Positions 15,562-24,047 of a stretch of 52,923 nucleotides of DNA are shown here, piece after piece. Position numbers and translations under genes: made by a program. Source of the stretch: Ruminococcus sp. Phil15 (GTDB lineage: Bacteria > Bacillota > Clostridia > Oscillospirales > Ruminococcaceae); NCBI GenBank assembly GCA_001940995.1, contig MSHC01000047.1:1-52923 (forward strand). Direction: 5' to 3'. The notes beneath the pieces were generated by a model. That model was not told the DNA's origin. It saw only the letters and a program-made list of their open reading frames with translations, and made no database searches. Within the stretch, counting starts at the first letter, position 1; every line of letters begins with the position of its first letter.

Positions 15562-15615
15562 AATAAGACAAATTTTGACGTATACTAATATGAATTAAAG
15601 TACGGAGGGATACCC

Positions 15616-16095
15616 ATGAGAAGAAGCGACAGAGAAGTCACAGATATTAACGATATTCAAAGCATTATAGATAAATGCGATGTCGTCCGCATCGCCATAA
15701 ACGACGATATATACCCTTACATAATTCCCGTGAATTTTGGATATGAGTTTAACAGCGGTAAGCTGACCTTGTTTTTTCACAGTTCGATTGAAGGATATAA
15801 GCACAAGGTCATAGAAAAAAATAATTATGCCGCTTTTGAAATGGATTGTTCGCATACTCTTATACTGCCGATAAATGGGACAGCCTGTACGGCAAGCATG
15901 GCATATGAAAGCGTTATCGGTAAGGGAATAATCTTGACGGTAAATGATAGTGAAAAAGAAAGAAGTCTTAGAAAAATTCTGGAGCATTACGATATTCACG
16001 GAGGAAAATTTAATCCTCTTTCACTTCAGAACACAAAGCTCTACAAGATAGAAATTCAGTCTTTCACAGCGAAAAGAAGAATGCTGAGTAACTAA
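15616..16095 (+). CDS. PNPOx-like (NimA-type) flavin-binding family protein
   Basis: A 159-residue protein of the pyridoxamine 5'-phosphate oxidase-like split-barrel superfamily, the branch that includes 5-nitroimidazole resistance proteins. The start M-R-R-S-D-R-E-V-T-D and I-Y-P-Y-I-I-P-V-N-F-G-Y are characteristic, as is the later F-H-S-S-x-E-G-Y-K segment. Members bind FMN or another flavin and reduce small substrates; the substrate here is unknown. The ribosome site is GGAGGG 7 nt before the ATG. The gene converges on the TetR gene and their ends overlap by 4 nt. A terminator-like hairpin sits in the leader. It could affect nitro-drug or redox handling, which is inference from the family only. 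Confidence 0.85.
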   Translation: MRRSDREVTDINDIQSIIDKCDVVRIAINDDIYPYIIPVNFGYEFNSGKLTLFFHSSIEGYKHKVIEKNNYAAFEMDCSHTLILPINGTACTASMAYESVIGKGIILTVNDSEKERSLRKILEHYDIHGGKFNPLSLQNTKLYKIEIQSFTAKRRMLSN

Positions 16096-16655
16096 TGCTC
16101 AAGCTTTGTTGAGCGGCTTGAGTCGTTCCTTATGGCATCAGCCGCAGCCTTTGACGCAATCCCTACAATGTGGATAAGCTTTTCGGTATCGTACCTGCGA
16201 GAGTGTTCACGGTAAAGCGAGTGACTGCCCTGCACAAGATAGGTCAGCAGTATATCATAGTTTTCTTCAAGCGGCCCGAAGTTTTCAGATAAATATGCCC
16301 TTAGCTTCTTCTCAATCTGTACGGGAAGAATAGCCGCCTGCGTGCCTGAAAAAAGTATGTCTACAAGCTGCTGCTGTGAGTAATAAGCGTAGCAAAGCTC
16401 TTTTGTGAACTCTGCACTGTCTGACAGAAAGTATTCCGGATGCGTAATACCGCACATAATCTCCTCTATAAGCTCGCCCTGCAAAGCTTCGGACAAATCG
16501 TATATGTCCTTGTAGTGCAGGTAAAATGTGGTCTTGCTTATCTCAGAAAGCTCGCAAAGCTCCTTAACTGTAATGCGTTCAAGCGCCTTTTGACTGCGAA
16601 GCTGTAAAAAAGAGTTTTTTATAGCCCTTAGTGTCTTTTTCTCCCTTAAATCCAT
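16092..16655 (-). CDS. TetR family transcriptional regulator
   Basis: A 187-residue regulator. The N-terminal helix-turn-helix spans about residues 8-55, with I-T-V-K-E-L-C-E-L-S-E-I-S-K and T-T-F-Y-L-H-Y-K-D, the typical TetR recognition helix. The C-terminal ligand/dimer domain is helical and of the TetR_C type; the ligand is unknown. ATG 16655 follows AGGAGG closely. A 16-bp inverted repeat at 16670-16685, just upstream, may be its own operator. The intergenic region is shared with glgB on the other strand, so it could regulate itself, glgB, or the convergent PNPOx gene. Confidence 0.88.
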   Translation of the reverse strand: MDLREKKTLRAIKNSFLQLRSQKALERITVKELCELSEISKTTFYLHYKDIYDLSEALQGELIEEIMCGITHPEYFLSDSAEFTKELCYAYYSQQQLVDILFSGTQAAILPVQIEKKLRAYLSENFGPLEENYDILLTYLVQGSHSLYREHSRRYDTEKLIHIVGIASKAAADAIRNDSSRSTKLEH

Positions 16656-16669
16656 AGTTTCCTCCTTGT

Positions 16670-16685
16670 CGATTTTTGAAAATCG
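16670..16685. promoter_or_regulatory. Candidate TetR operator
   Basis: An inverted repeat, CGATTTT-TG-AAAATCG, lies 15 bp upstream of the TetR start in the space shared with glgB. Position and symmetry suit autoregulation; there is no binding evidence. Confidence 0.4.
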
Positions 16686-16809
16686 TTCAGTAATTGACTC
16701 GTATCAAAAACCGATAATGTCCATATAGAAATTTATCTGCTATAATCATAATAGCACGATAATGAACTCCAGTCAATTATTTATCAGGAGTAAATCGGGA
16801 GTGGGATAT

Positions 16810-18573
16810 ATGGATTTTTACAGTTTTTATAAAGGACACAATTTTGACGCACACGAATATCTGGGAGCGCACCGCACTGAAAACGGCGTAACATTCAGAA
16901 CCTTTGCGCCCAGTGCGTCGGGAGTTTCGCTTTTGCTATGCGGCAGTGAAATCCCGATGTGTAAAACCTATGACGGAAATTTCTATGAGGTAACTATAGA
17001 TTATGCAAAATGCGGAGATACCTACGAATACCGTATCTACCGCAGAGATAATACATATACCGACCACAGCGACCCGTATGCCTTTCAAACGGAGCTTAGA
17101 CCTTCGCATAAATCCGTTATCTGCGACCTGTCTGACTATAATTTCTGCGATGTCAAGTGGATGAAATCACGCACGGATTGTAAGAACAAGCCTCTTAATA
17201 TCTATGAAATGCATCTCGGATCTTGGAGAAAAACCGGAGATGACGAGTTTTATAACTACCGTGAAATTGCAGACCTCCTCGTACCGTATATAAAACAGTC
17301 AGGCTATAATTATGTCGAATTTATGCCCGTCTGCGAGTATCCCTGCGACGAAAGCTGGGGGTATCAGAACACAGGCTTTTTCTCCGCAACAAGCCGTTAC
17401 GGTAAGCCGACGGACCTTATGTATCTTGTAGATACGCTTCATCAGAACGGTATAGGCGTAATTCTTGATTTCGTTCCCGTGCATTTCGCCGTGGACGAAT
17501 ACGGACTTTCAAAATATGACGGAACTGCCCTATACGAATATCCTAACAGTGCGGTAGGAGTCAGCGAATGGGGAAGCTATAACTTTATGCATTCCCGTGG
17601 CGAAGTAAGGAGCTTTTTGCAGTCAAGCGCAAACTTCTGGCTGTCTAAGTTCCATTTTGACGGACTTCGTATGGACGCAATCAGCCGTATAATCTATTGG
17701 CAGGGCGACAGCAACAGGGGAGTGAACGGCAGCGCCCTTGACTTTATTAAGGTTATGAACAGGGGAATCAAGCAGCGAAATCCCGGCTGTATGCTTATAG
17801 CCGAGGATTCAACAAACTACCCGAATGTCACAAAACCTGTCGATATGGGCGGACTTGGCTTCGATTATAAGTGGGATATGGGCTGGATGCACGATACCTT
17901 GGATTATTTCCGTACTGCGCCGTGGCTGCGCTCGGAAAATTACCATAAGCTCACATTTTCAATGATGTACTTCTATAACGAGAATTATCTCCTGCCGTTT
18001 TCGCACGACGAGGTCGTCCACGGAAAAGCCGCGATTACTCAGAAAATGAACGGACAGTATGAAGAAAAATTCCCGCAGGCAAGAGCAATGTATCTCTATA
18101 TGATGGCGCACCCCGGTAAGAAGCTAAACTTTATGGGCAACGAAATTGCACAGCTCCGTGAGTGGGACGAAAAGCGACAGCAGGACTGGGATTTGAGAAA
18201 GTATCCTCTCCACGATAGCTTTTACTGCTTTATGACGGACCTTAATAAGCTGTATCTCGAACATTCTGCCCTGCATAATGATTATTCTCCCGATAATTTT
18301 GAGTGGGCGGATTGCCACAGCGAGGAGGACAGAGTTTATGCAATACTTAGAAAGAGCGGTACGGAAAAGCTCCTTGCAGTGTTTAACTTTGACGGAGCAG
18401 AAAAGAGGTATGCTTTAAAACTCTGCGATATAACTATAGCAAGACTTCTTCTCAATACGGACTTTGAAAAGTACAGCGGTAAATCAAAAGAACAGGATAA
18501 TTTTACTGTTTCCAATGGCGGAATTGAATTTGATTTAGCGCCGTTCAGCGGAGTTTTACTCGAGATAGAATAA
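16810..18573 (+). CDS. glgB: 1,4-alpha-glucan branching enzyme
   Basis: GH13 enzyme that makes alpha-1,6 branches in glycogen. The start is ATG 16810 with GGGAG 8 nt upstream; the frame extends to ATG 16762 but has no good site there. The length is 587 residues, short for GlgB because the N1 domain is absent. It opens with a CBM48 module (Y-L-G-A-H, then G-V-T-F-R-T-F-A-P). The catalytic barrel shows D289 (G-L-R-M-D-A, nucleophile), E332 (I-A-E-D-S, acid/base) and D400 (F-S-H-D-E-V, transition-state residue). M-G-N-E-I-A-Q-L-R-E-W is the branching-enzyme signature. A C-terminal beta domain ends the protein. TATAAT occurs at 16741-16746 with only a poor -35. No other glycogen gene is in the window. 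Confidence 0.94.
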   Translation: MDFYSFYKGHNFDAHEYLGAHRTENGVTFRTFAPSASGVSLLLCGSEIPMCKTYDGNFYEVTIDYAKCGDTYEYRIYRRDNTYTDHSDPYAFQTELRPSHKSVICDLSDYNFCDVKWMKSRTDCKNKPLNIYEMHLGSWRKTGDDEFYNYREIADLLVPYIKQSGYNYVEFMPVCEYPCDESWGYQNTGFFSATSRYGKPTDLMYLVDTLHQNGIGVILDFVPVHFAVDEYGLSKYDGTALYEYPNSAVGVSEWGSYNFMHSRGEVRSFLQSSANFWLSKFHFDGLRMDAISRIIYWQGDSNRGVNGSALDFIKVMNRGIKQRNPGCMLIAEDSTNYPNVTKPVDMGGLGFDYKWDMGWMHDTLDYFRTAPWLRSENYHKLTFSMMYFYNENYLLPFSHDEVVHGKAAITQKMNGQYEEKFPQARAMYLYMMAHPGKKLNFMGNEIAQLREWDEKRQQDWDLRKYPLHDSFYCFMTDLNKLYLEHSALHNDYSPDNFEWADCHSEEDRVYAILRKSGTEKLLAVFNFDGAEKRYALKLCDITIARLLLNTDFEKYSGKSKEQDNFTVSNGGIEFDLAPFSGVLLEIE

Positions 18574-18579
18574 AATAAT

Positions 18580-18617
18580 AACGGCAGACAATGCAACGTG
18601 ATGCAAAGTCTGCCGTT
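18580..18617. terminator. Bidirectional terminator between glgB and the ABC permease
   Basis: AACGGCAGAC (18580-18589) and GTCTGCCGTT (18608-18617) form a 10-bp stem between two convergent genes. T tracts are interrupted on both sides. Confidence 0.6.
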
Positions 18618-18625
18618 TGCGTTTA

Positions 18626-20965
18626 TTATTCGTTTATAAGAAGCTCACGGGGAGCGATTTTCCTAACCCTTCTTGAAAGCAGGCAGGCGGTAAGAAACGA
18701 TATAACTACGATTATTGCGCCTGCAACTGCCGAAAGGAGATACGGTACTTCAAAAGTGCATTTTACAATACCTATACCGCTGAGGAATAATTCCATCAAA
18801 GGGTTGATTGCAAAACAACTTACAGCTATGCCGACAGCGGTTGAGATTACGATTGAAGGCATAAACGAGAGCGCTGTCTGCATCACAATCTGACCTGTTG
18901 TAAAGCCTAAGGATTTCATAATACCATAGTCCTTTTTTTTGTTATTGAGCAGTGTTTTCACAAGGAGATACAGCACGAAAGTAATAATAAGCACAGAAAG
19001 CAGGATAACTGCCGCGACTATTATCGTTATAAGCAGAACATAAACGCCTGCACTGCTTGCAATCATATCATTCTGATTTACCGTATGATGAACATTACTG
19101 CCAAATTTTCCGCTTATATCTGAAAGCAAAGTTTCTATATCATCAGAATTCATAACATTAATATAATAGCACGCCCCATTGACAGCCGTCAGCTTTTCAT
19201 AGCCTTGACGTGTCATAAGACAGTCTTTGCCGAGATTATTTGTGTTTATGTCAAAACCTGTAATGATATATTTTTCTTCATTATCGCTCACACACAATGT
19301 AATTTCATCACCGATTTCAAAGCCCTCAGCGGCGGCGTAGCTTCCGTTTATTGCAACCTCGTTGTCGTATTTTGGAAATCTTCCTTCATATACGACACTT
19401 TGATTATTAAGCTTCTCGTAATTATCATAAATATTTGCTATAAGCAGAGTACCGTTGTGACTGACAAATACGTTAGTGTAATAATAAGTATTTTCAACTC
19501 GCATGTCTTCTTTCATAGTCTTTAAGAACTCATCTTCTATTTCTGTTGAAATGAAAACCGCTCCATCAGCGTATTCGCCTACAACCATATTCAGCATAGG
19601 AGTCATATCAACAATAACATTTTCATACATAAGGCAGGAGAATACTGCAAGAAGCGAAATTACAAGCATTGTTATGGCAGTAACAAAATTCTGCTTCATA
19701 TTTGTTAAAGTATTCTTTAATGCAAGAGCGAGATTAAGCGGTACACTCGTTTTTTCAAGAGGCATATGATTACGCTTGAAGCTGTGGGTTTTAATTCCCA
19801 TTCTAAGCGCCGTTATAGGCTCGATTCTGCGTAGTTTCCTTGCTGAAAGAATTACCGCTAACGCTATGGCAATTATAAGAATAGCCAGAGAAATTACAGC
19901 CGGAATAGGTAAAAATCTTACGCTGTATGGAATACCCGTCTGCGCGGACATCATATCCGAAAGCGACGGATAAATCAGATAAGAAAGTCCTGTTCCCATA
20001 ACTGCCGAAATAACGGTAATGCTTAAAAACTGAACAATAAGAGAGCCGATAAGCTGACCGCTTGTAAAGCCAATTGCCTTTAACGCGCCTAAGTTCTTCA
20101 TATTTTCGTGAATGTAATTTGAGATATTGGAAATAATCACAACTGCGGAAATCAGCAATGTAATGAATGCCATTATGCAGATAAGTGCGGAGCAGATAGA
20201 CTGTGAAACATATCTTGACTGTGCGATAAGCTCATAATAGTTAGCCAAAAATCCCGTATTTTCGTATTCAGCAGAAACCGCATTGCATAATGTGGTCTGA
20301 TAGTTTTCTCCGTCATTGGGATTGTCAAGTCTGATGGAGCAAAGCGTGGTATTTGTTGCAGTGTCTGTATTCTGAAGCTCATTATATTTATCGTCAGTAA
20401 ACACAAACTCCGTCATAATACAATTGTTTGAACCCATCATAACGCTGTTGAAAAAGCCGCAGACGGTATATTCTTCCGTTTGACTGCCGATATCAATCGT
20501 TATGGTACTGCCTGTATAAATATCGTCGGATTTATAAAGTATGGGAAGAAAAATTCCGCTTTTATATTCTCCAACGTCAATAAATTCAAGCTGACCTACC
20601 TTTTTGCTGTCGGCTGTGGATTTTCCGAGAATTACGCCGTTCAGACTTATTTTTCCTCCGTTATACTGAAAGGCAATGCTTGAAGAAAGAGCGTCGCACA
20701 ATTCATAGCTGTCGGTACGCTTATCCGCTTCGATTGCAGATGAAATGAAGTTCTCAAACTCCTCTCCACGACCTGCTACCATAATTGAGACGTGTTCAGC
20801 GTTAAGCTTGTCGTGACAGCGGTCAAAGTTCTGCTTATAATCCGTGGAAAGCATAAGCCATAAATTCAGCATTAAGGAAACCAGCAAAATAAGTACGAAA
20901 ATAACTGCGGTCTGGCGTTTAGCCTTACTAATACTTGATTTTGCAAGAAGCAGTAATTTCAGCAT
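18626..20965 (-). CDS. FtsX/MacB-type ABC transporter permease
   Basis: A 779-residue permease made of two FtsX-like halves. Each has a leading membrane helix, a large extracellular domain (about 40-250 and 455-640) and a block of three helices. The M-K-N-L-G-A-L-K-A-I-G-F motif before the first block and Y-G-I-M-K-S-L-G-F before the last are the coupling helices typical of this fold. About eight helices are seen, so it differs from the 10-helix BceB layout. It pairs with the ATPase gene, whose stop lies 1 nt before this ATG. Such pumps export lipids, peptides or drugs or perform mechanotransmission; the substrate is unknown. The two-component system upstream suggests induction by an envelope-active compound. 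Confidence 0.88.
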   Translation of the reverse strand: MLKLLLLAKSSISKAKRQTAVIFVLILLVSLMLNLWLMLSTDYKQNFDRCHDKLNAEHVSIMVAGRGEEFENFISSAIEADKRTDSYELCDALSSSIAFQYNGGKISLNGVILGKSTADSKKVGQLEFIDVGEYKSGIFLPILYKSDDIYTGSTITIDIGSQTEEYTVCGFFNSVMMGSNNCIMTEFVFTDDKYNELQNTDTATNTTLCSIRLDNPNDGENYQTTLCNAVSAEYENTGFLANYYELIAQSRYVSQSICSALICIMAFITLLISAVVIISNISNYIHENMKNLGALKAIGFTSGQLIGSLIVQFLSITVISAVMGTGLSYLIYPSLSDMMSAQTGIPYSVRFLPIPAVISLAILIIAIALAVILSARKLRRIEPITALRMGIKTHSFKRNHMPLEKTSVPLNLALALKNTLTNMKQNFVTAITMLVISLLAVFSCLMYENVIVDMTPMLNMVVGEYADGAVFISTEIEDEFLKTMKEDMRVENTYYYTNVFVSHNGTLLIANIYDNYEKLNNQSVVYEGRFPKYDNEVAINGSYAAAEGFEIGDEITLCVSDNEEKYIITGFDINTNNLGKDCLMTRQGYEKLTAVNGACYYINVMNSDDIETLLSDISGKFGSNVHHTVNQNDMIASSAGVYVLLITIIVAAVILLSVLIITFVLYLLVKTLLNNKKKDYGIMKSLGFTTGQIVMQTALSFMPSIVISTAVGIAVSCFAINPLMELFLSGIGIVKCTFEVPYLLSAVAGAIIVVISFLTACLLSRRVRKIAPRELLINE

Positions 20966-20966
20966 G

Positions 20967-21725
20967 TTACCACCCCATTTCGTTCAAGAAGGCAGCAAGC
21001 TTTTCATGACGCTCCTTGTCACCGCTTACGTATTTCCCAAGACTGCATTCGCCTAAAATTATGCCGTCCTTGAGATAAAGTATGCGGTTTCCGCGTCTTG
21101 CGCTTCTCATATCGTGAGTAACCATGACAACGCTCTGACCCTTGTTGTTAAATTCTGTTAGAGTGTCTAAAACATCAATGCCTGTTTTACTGTTGAGTGC
21201 ACCTGTCGGTTCGTCTGCGAACAGGATTTCGGGATTATTGATAAGGGCGCGGACGATTCCTGCACGCTGAGCCTCACCGCCCGAAATCTGGGTAGGGAAT
21301 TTTCGCTGTGTTGCTTCGTCAATTCCGACTGCGGCAAAAAGCTCCTTTGCTCTTTTGACAAGCGCCTTTTTGTCCTTGCTTACAAGCAGTCCCGCTGTAA
21401 GAACATTATCAATAACGCTCATGCTGTCAATAAGGTAAATCTGCTGAAAAACGAATCCGCAGTGGTCACGGCGGAACACGGCAAGCCTGTCGGAGGAAAG
21501 CTCGGAGATTATTTCATCTCCAAAGGAAATCTTACCGAGCGTCGGCGTGTCCATTCCGGAAAGAGCATAAAGGAGCGTAGATTTTCCTGCGCCGCTCGCA
21601 CCCATAATGACCGTAAAATCGCCGTCATATAACGAAAGATCAATGTTTTTAAGAACGTGCTGCTGAATACCGCCAATTGAGAATGTCTTGCAGAGCTTTT
21701 CTGCTTTAAGAATTGTGTCGCTCAT
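20967..21725 (-). CDS. ABC transporter ATP-binding protein, LolD/MacB-type
   Basis: A 252-residue nucleotide-binding subunit for the FtsX permease encoded 1 nt downstream. Walker A is G-A-S-G-A-G-K-S-T (42-50), the Q-loop is Q94/Q95, the signature is I-S-G-G-E (147-151), Walker B is I-L-F-A-D-E (167-172) and the switch is H204. The D-E-P-T-G-A-L sequence after Walker B is typical of the LolD/MacB/BceA branch. The gene has its own promoter at 21758-21763, with an upstream response-regulator box. ATG 21725 follows AGGAGG. Confidence 0.94.
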   Translation of the reverse strand: MSDTILKAEKLCKTFSIGGIQQHVLKNIDLSLYDGDFTVIMGASGAGKSTLLYALSGMDTPTLGKISFGDEIISELSSDRLAVFRRDHCGFVFQQIYLIDSMSVIDNVLTAGLLVSKDKKALVKRAKELFAAVGIDEATQRKFPTQISGGEAQRAGIVRALINNPEILFADEPTGALNSKTGIDVLDTLTEFNNKGQSVVMVTHDMRSARRGNRILYLKDGIILGECSLGKYVSGDKERHEKLAAFLNEMGW

Positions 21726-21757
21726 AATAAGCCTCCTGTATTGTTGTTTACACGTTC

Positions 21758-21811
21758 ATTTTACATCTTTAAACCTTAACTGTCTTTAAGCGATTCTTAA
21801 ATATTTCTTAA
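21758..21811 (-). promoter_or_regulatory. ABC-transporter promoter with response-regulator direct-repeat box
   Basis: Seen on the + strand, half-sites TCTTTAA (21783), TTCTTAA (21794) and TTCTTAA (21805) are spaced exactly 11 nt apart, as expected for an OmpR/PhoB-family regulator. The core GTCTTTAAG-CG-ATTCTTAA (21782-21800) differs from the box at 23803-23821 only in the central two bases. On the - strand, 18 nt separate the box from TAAAAT (-10, 21763-21758). Confidence 0.7.
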
Positions 21812-21812
21812 A

Positions 21813-23054
21813 TCAGCTTAATTTTAAAATAACAGTTGTCTTGAGTCCACCGTTTTCGTTGGAAATCTCGAGCGAGCCGCCCATCTTTCCCATAAAATAG
21901 TCGGATATGTACAGACCTAATCCTGCGCCCTCGATACTGCTTGAATTATTGCCACGCCTGAATTTCTCCTTTATAACGGCAAGCTCGCTTTCCGAAACGC
22001 CGCCGCCATAGTCGCAGACAGATATGCACAGAGTACCTTCAAGACTCTTGACGGTAACGCAGATATCGGTGTTTGCATACTTGTAGGAGTTAGCAAAAAT
22101 GTTGTCAAAGACCTGCTGAAGCCTTAGCTTGTCGGCATATATAATGCACTCCGGAATATGTGGGATCTTAGCTTTACCAAGATAATCCGCATTGCATATA
22201 AGCTCCAAAACTACCGTGCTTTCCAAATCGGAAGGATTAACCGAAAGCTCCTGCAATTCTTCAAGAGTCGCTGTGAATAGGTTAGTAACAAGATTGTTTA
22301 TCTGGTCGGACTTGCTTATTATCGTTTCAAAGCTCTTCGCCTGATTTTCATTCTGCGCAGTCGCAAGACCTACCTCGGAAACCGCTTTAATTGAAGCAAC
22401 AGGCGTCTTTATGTCGTGAGAAAGCTTAGCTACAAGTTCCTTTTTGCTTTTATTAGCCTTAGCCTCTGCGATTCTGGCACGCTTAAGCTCCGTCCTCATA
22501 ATGTCAAAGCTCTCTGTAAAAGCGCCGAATATGTTCTGCCTGTCCATTTCAAGAGGAATATCAAGGTTTCCGCCTGCAACTCTTTCCGCAAAGCCCTTTA
22601 GCTTTTTAAATGGTTTTATTACAATAAAGTGTATATAAAGCAAATATCCGATACATACAGCCGTCTGCACAGACATAGCCGCAATCATTACGGCTATCAC
22701 CCTGTTTTTGTGTTTAATCGCAGAAATATTAGCGTTGTTGTCAATAACAAGAGTACCTGTTTCAACGTGCAGAATCGTATCTCTGTTTGCGATTGCTTCA
22801 GATATTGATTTACACAGATTTTCCGAAGTGCAAAAAATTATGTTTTCTTTGCTGTCAAAGACTGTGTATTCAAGGTCGGTGGTATTTGAATGGTTTTCCA
22901 TATTATAAAAATCTGCTGTAACTGTATGGAGAACTTCATTCACTGCAACGGTATCGAGAGGAGGTACTGCTTTGTCCGAGCCAAAGCGGATAAGTGCCGC
23001 ACATTCAATACAAAAAATAATACCGAGTATTGCAATCAAAAGCTTATTTTTCAT
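21813..23054 (-). CDS. Sensor histidine kinase
   Basis: A 413-residue membrane kinase. Helices at about 4-23 and 119-141 enclose an extracellular sensor of about 95 residues, so it is unlike the intramembrane-sensing BceS kinases, which lack such a domain. A HAMP domain follows (about 141-195), then the dimerisation/phosphoacceptor helix with H213 in K-L-S-H-D-I-K-T-P. The ATPase domain has the N box (Q-Q-V-F-D-N-I-F-A-N-S), the G1 box (D-Y-G-G-G-V) and the G2 box (G-A-G-L-G-L-Y-I-S). It begins 3 nt after the response-regulator stop, so the pair is one transcript. The transporter promoter starts right behind its stop codon. The signal is probably a membrane-active or envelope-stress compound, inferred from the transporter context. 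Confidence 0.93.
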   Translation of the reverse strand: MKNKLLIAILGIIFCIECAALIRFGSDKAVPPLDTVAVNEVLHTVTADFYNMENHSNTTDLEYTVFDSKENIIFCTSENLCKSISEAIANRDTILHVETGTLVIDNNANISAIKHKNRVIAVMIAAMSVQTAVCIGYLLYIHFIVIKPFKKLKGFAERVAGGNLDIPLEMDRQNIFGAFTESFDIMRTELKRARIAEAKANKSKKELVAKLSHDIKTPVASIKAVSEVGLATAQNENQAKSFETIISKSDQINNLVTNLFTATLEELQELSVNPSDLESTVVLELICNADYLGKAKIPHIPECIIYADKLRLQQVFDNIFANSYKYANTDICVTVKSLEGTLCISVCDYGGGVSESELAVIKEKFRRGNNSSSIEGAGLGLYISDYFMGKMGGSLEISNENGGLKTTVILKLS

Positions 23055-23057
23055 AGC

Positions 23058-23729
23058 CTATCCCTCGAATTTGTACCCCTCGCCCCATACGGTAATTATG
23101 TACCTTGGGTTGTTGGGGTCTGCTTCAATTGCCTCACGCAAATGCCTTATGTGAACGTTCAGCGTTCCGTCTCCTGTAAATTTGTCCTGCCATACCTTGT
23201 CAAAAAGCTCCTGCTTTGAAAGAACCCTGCCCCTGTTTTCGCAAAGGTAGCTAAGCAGCCTGAATTCTAGAGATGTAAGCTTTATGGGTTCATTTTCAAC
23301 ATAAAGCTGTTTTGAGTCAAACTTGATTGCGATTCTGCCGTTTGCGTATTCGTTTCGAGCGTTCTTTGAGTATCTTTTAATCACGACCTTGACCTTTGCA
23401 AGTAAAACGCTGAGCGAGCAGGGCTTTTCAATATAGTCGTCTCCGCCGATGTTAAGAGCAATAATTTTGTCATCGTCGCTGGAACGTGCCGAAATAAACA
23501 GTATAGGAATATCGAAACCGCTCCTAAGCTCCTTGCAAAGCTCGAATCCGCTCCCGTCGCCCAGATTTATGTCAAGCAGCAGCAGACCGGCTGTGTTGTC
23601 CTTGAAAAAATCACGGCATTCATTCGCAGAGTAAACAACATAAGCCGTTACCCCGAACATATTGAAATACTCCGCCGTGCTGTCGGCAAGTACCTTCTCA
23701 TCGTCAATAATCAGTACGTCATATTTCAT
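23058..23729 (-). CDS. OmpR-family response regulator
   Basis: A 223-residue regulator. The receiver domain has the acidic pair D9/D10, phosphoacceptor D53 (L-L-L-D-I-N-L) and K102 (Y-I-E-K-P). The winged-helix DNA-binding domain covers about 130-223, with L-T-S-L-E-F-R-L-L-S-Y-L and H-I-R-H-L-R. First gene of the RR-HK pair. An upstream direct-repeat box (23803-23821) is nearly identical to one at the ABC transporter promoter, so it most likely activates both its own operon and the transporter. Confidence 0.94.
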   Translation of the reverse strand: MKYDVLIIDDEKVLADSTAEYFNMFGVTAYVVYSANECRDFFKDNTAGLLLLDINLGDGSGFELCKELRSGFDIPILFISARSSDDDKIIALNIGGDDYIEKPCSLSVLLAKVKVVIKRYSKNARNEYANGRIAIKFDSKQLYVENEPIKLTSLEFRLLSYLCENRGRVLSKQELFDKVWQDKFTGDGTLNVHIRHLREAIEADPNNPRYIITVWGEGYKFEG

Positions 23730-23778
23730 AATAATACGATTTCCTTTCTAAAGCTTTGTGCAAACTGTTTCAAGTTTA

Positions 23779-23821
23779 ATTATACAAGTAAGAAAGTCAA
23801 AAGTCTTTAAGTAATTCTTAA
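23779..23821 (-). promoter_or_regulatory. Promoter of the RR-HK operon with direct-repeat box
   Basis: The box GTCTTTAAG-TA-ATTCTTAA (23803-23821, + strand view) is two half-sites 11 nt apart. It is followed on the - strand by 18 nt and TATAAT (23784-23779). The -35 position falls under the box and has no consensus, as in activator-dependent promoters. Confidence 0.7.
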
Positions 23822-23958
23822 TTTTGGGGATGTTAATGACAAGTTATATGTAAAGTTTTCAGCGGCGTTGTGCCTGTAGAATTATTTAACAAAATTTAAG
23901 TGTGAGTTTTGTTACTTTTATACATGGTTCGACGTGAAACTTTTAATATCTAGACATA

Positions 23959-23988
23959 TTGACAGGATAACCGATTGTTTGATATAAT
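23959..23988 (+). promoter_or_regulatory. Promoter of the HD-GYP gene
   Basis: TTGACA (23959-23964), an 18-nt spacer and TATAAT (23983-23988). The leader to ATG 24048 is about 50 nt. The remaining bases of this roughly 320-bp gap (23822-23958) show no other feature. Confidence 0.7.
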
Positions 23989-24047
23989 AATAGTAGTAGT
24001 ATAGAGAGGCGTCGCTTCTTGGCGGTAAAGTGGTAGGTGATTGCGTT

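Noticed and set aside
18900..21725. Bacitracin-type BceAB assignment for the ABC genes
   Set aside because: Permease layout and the kinase sensor domain do not match Bce proteins; only the ATPase branch is compatible.
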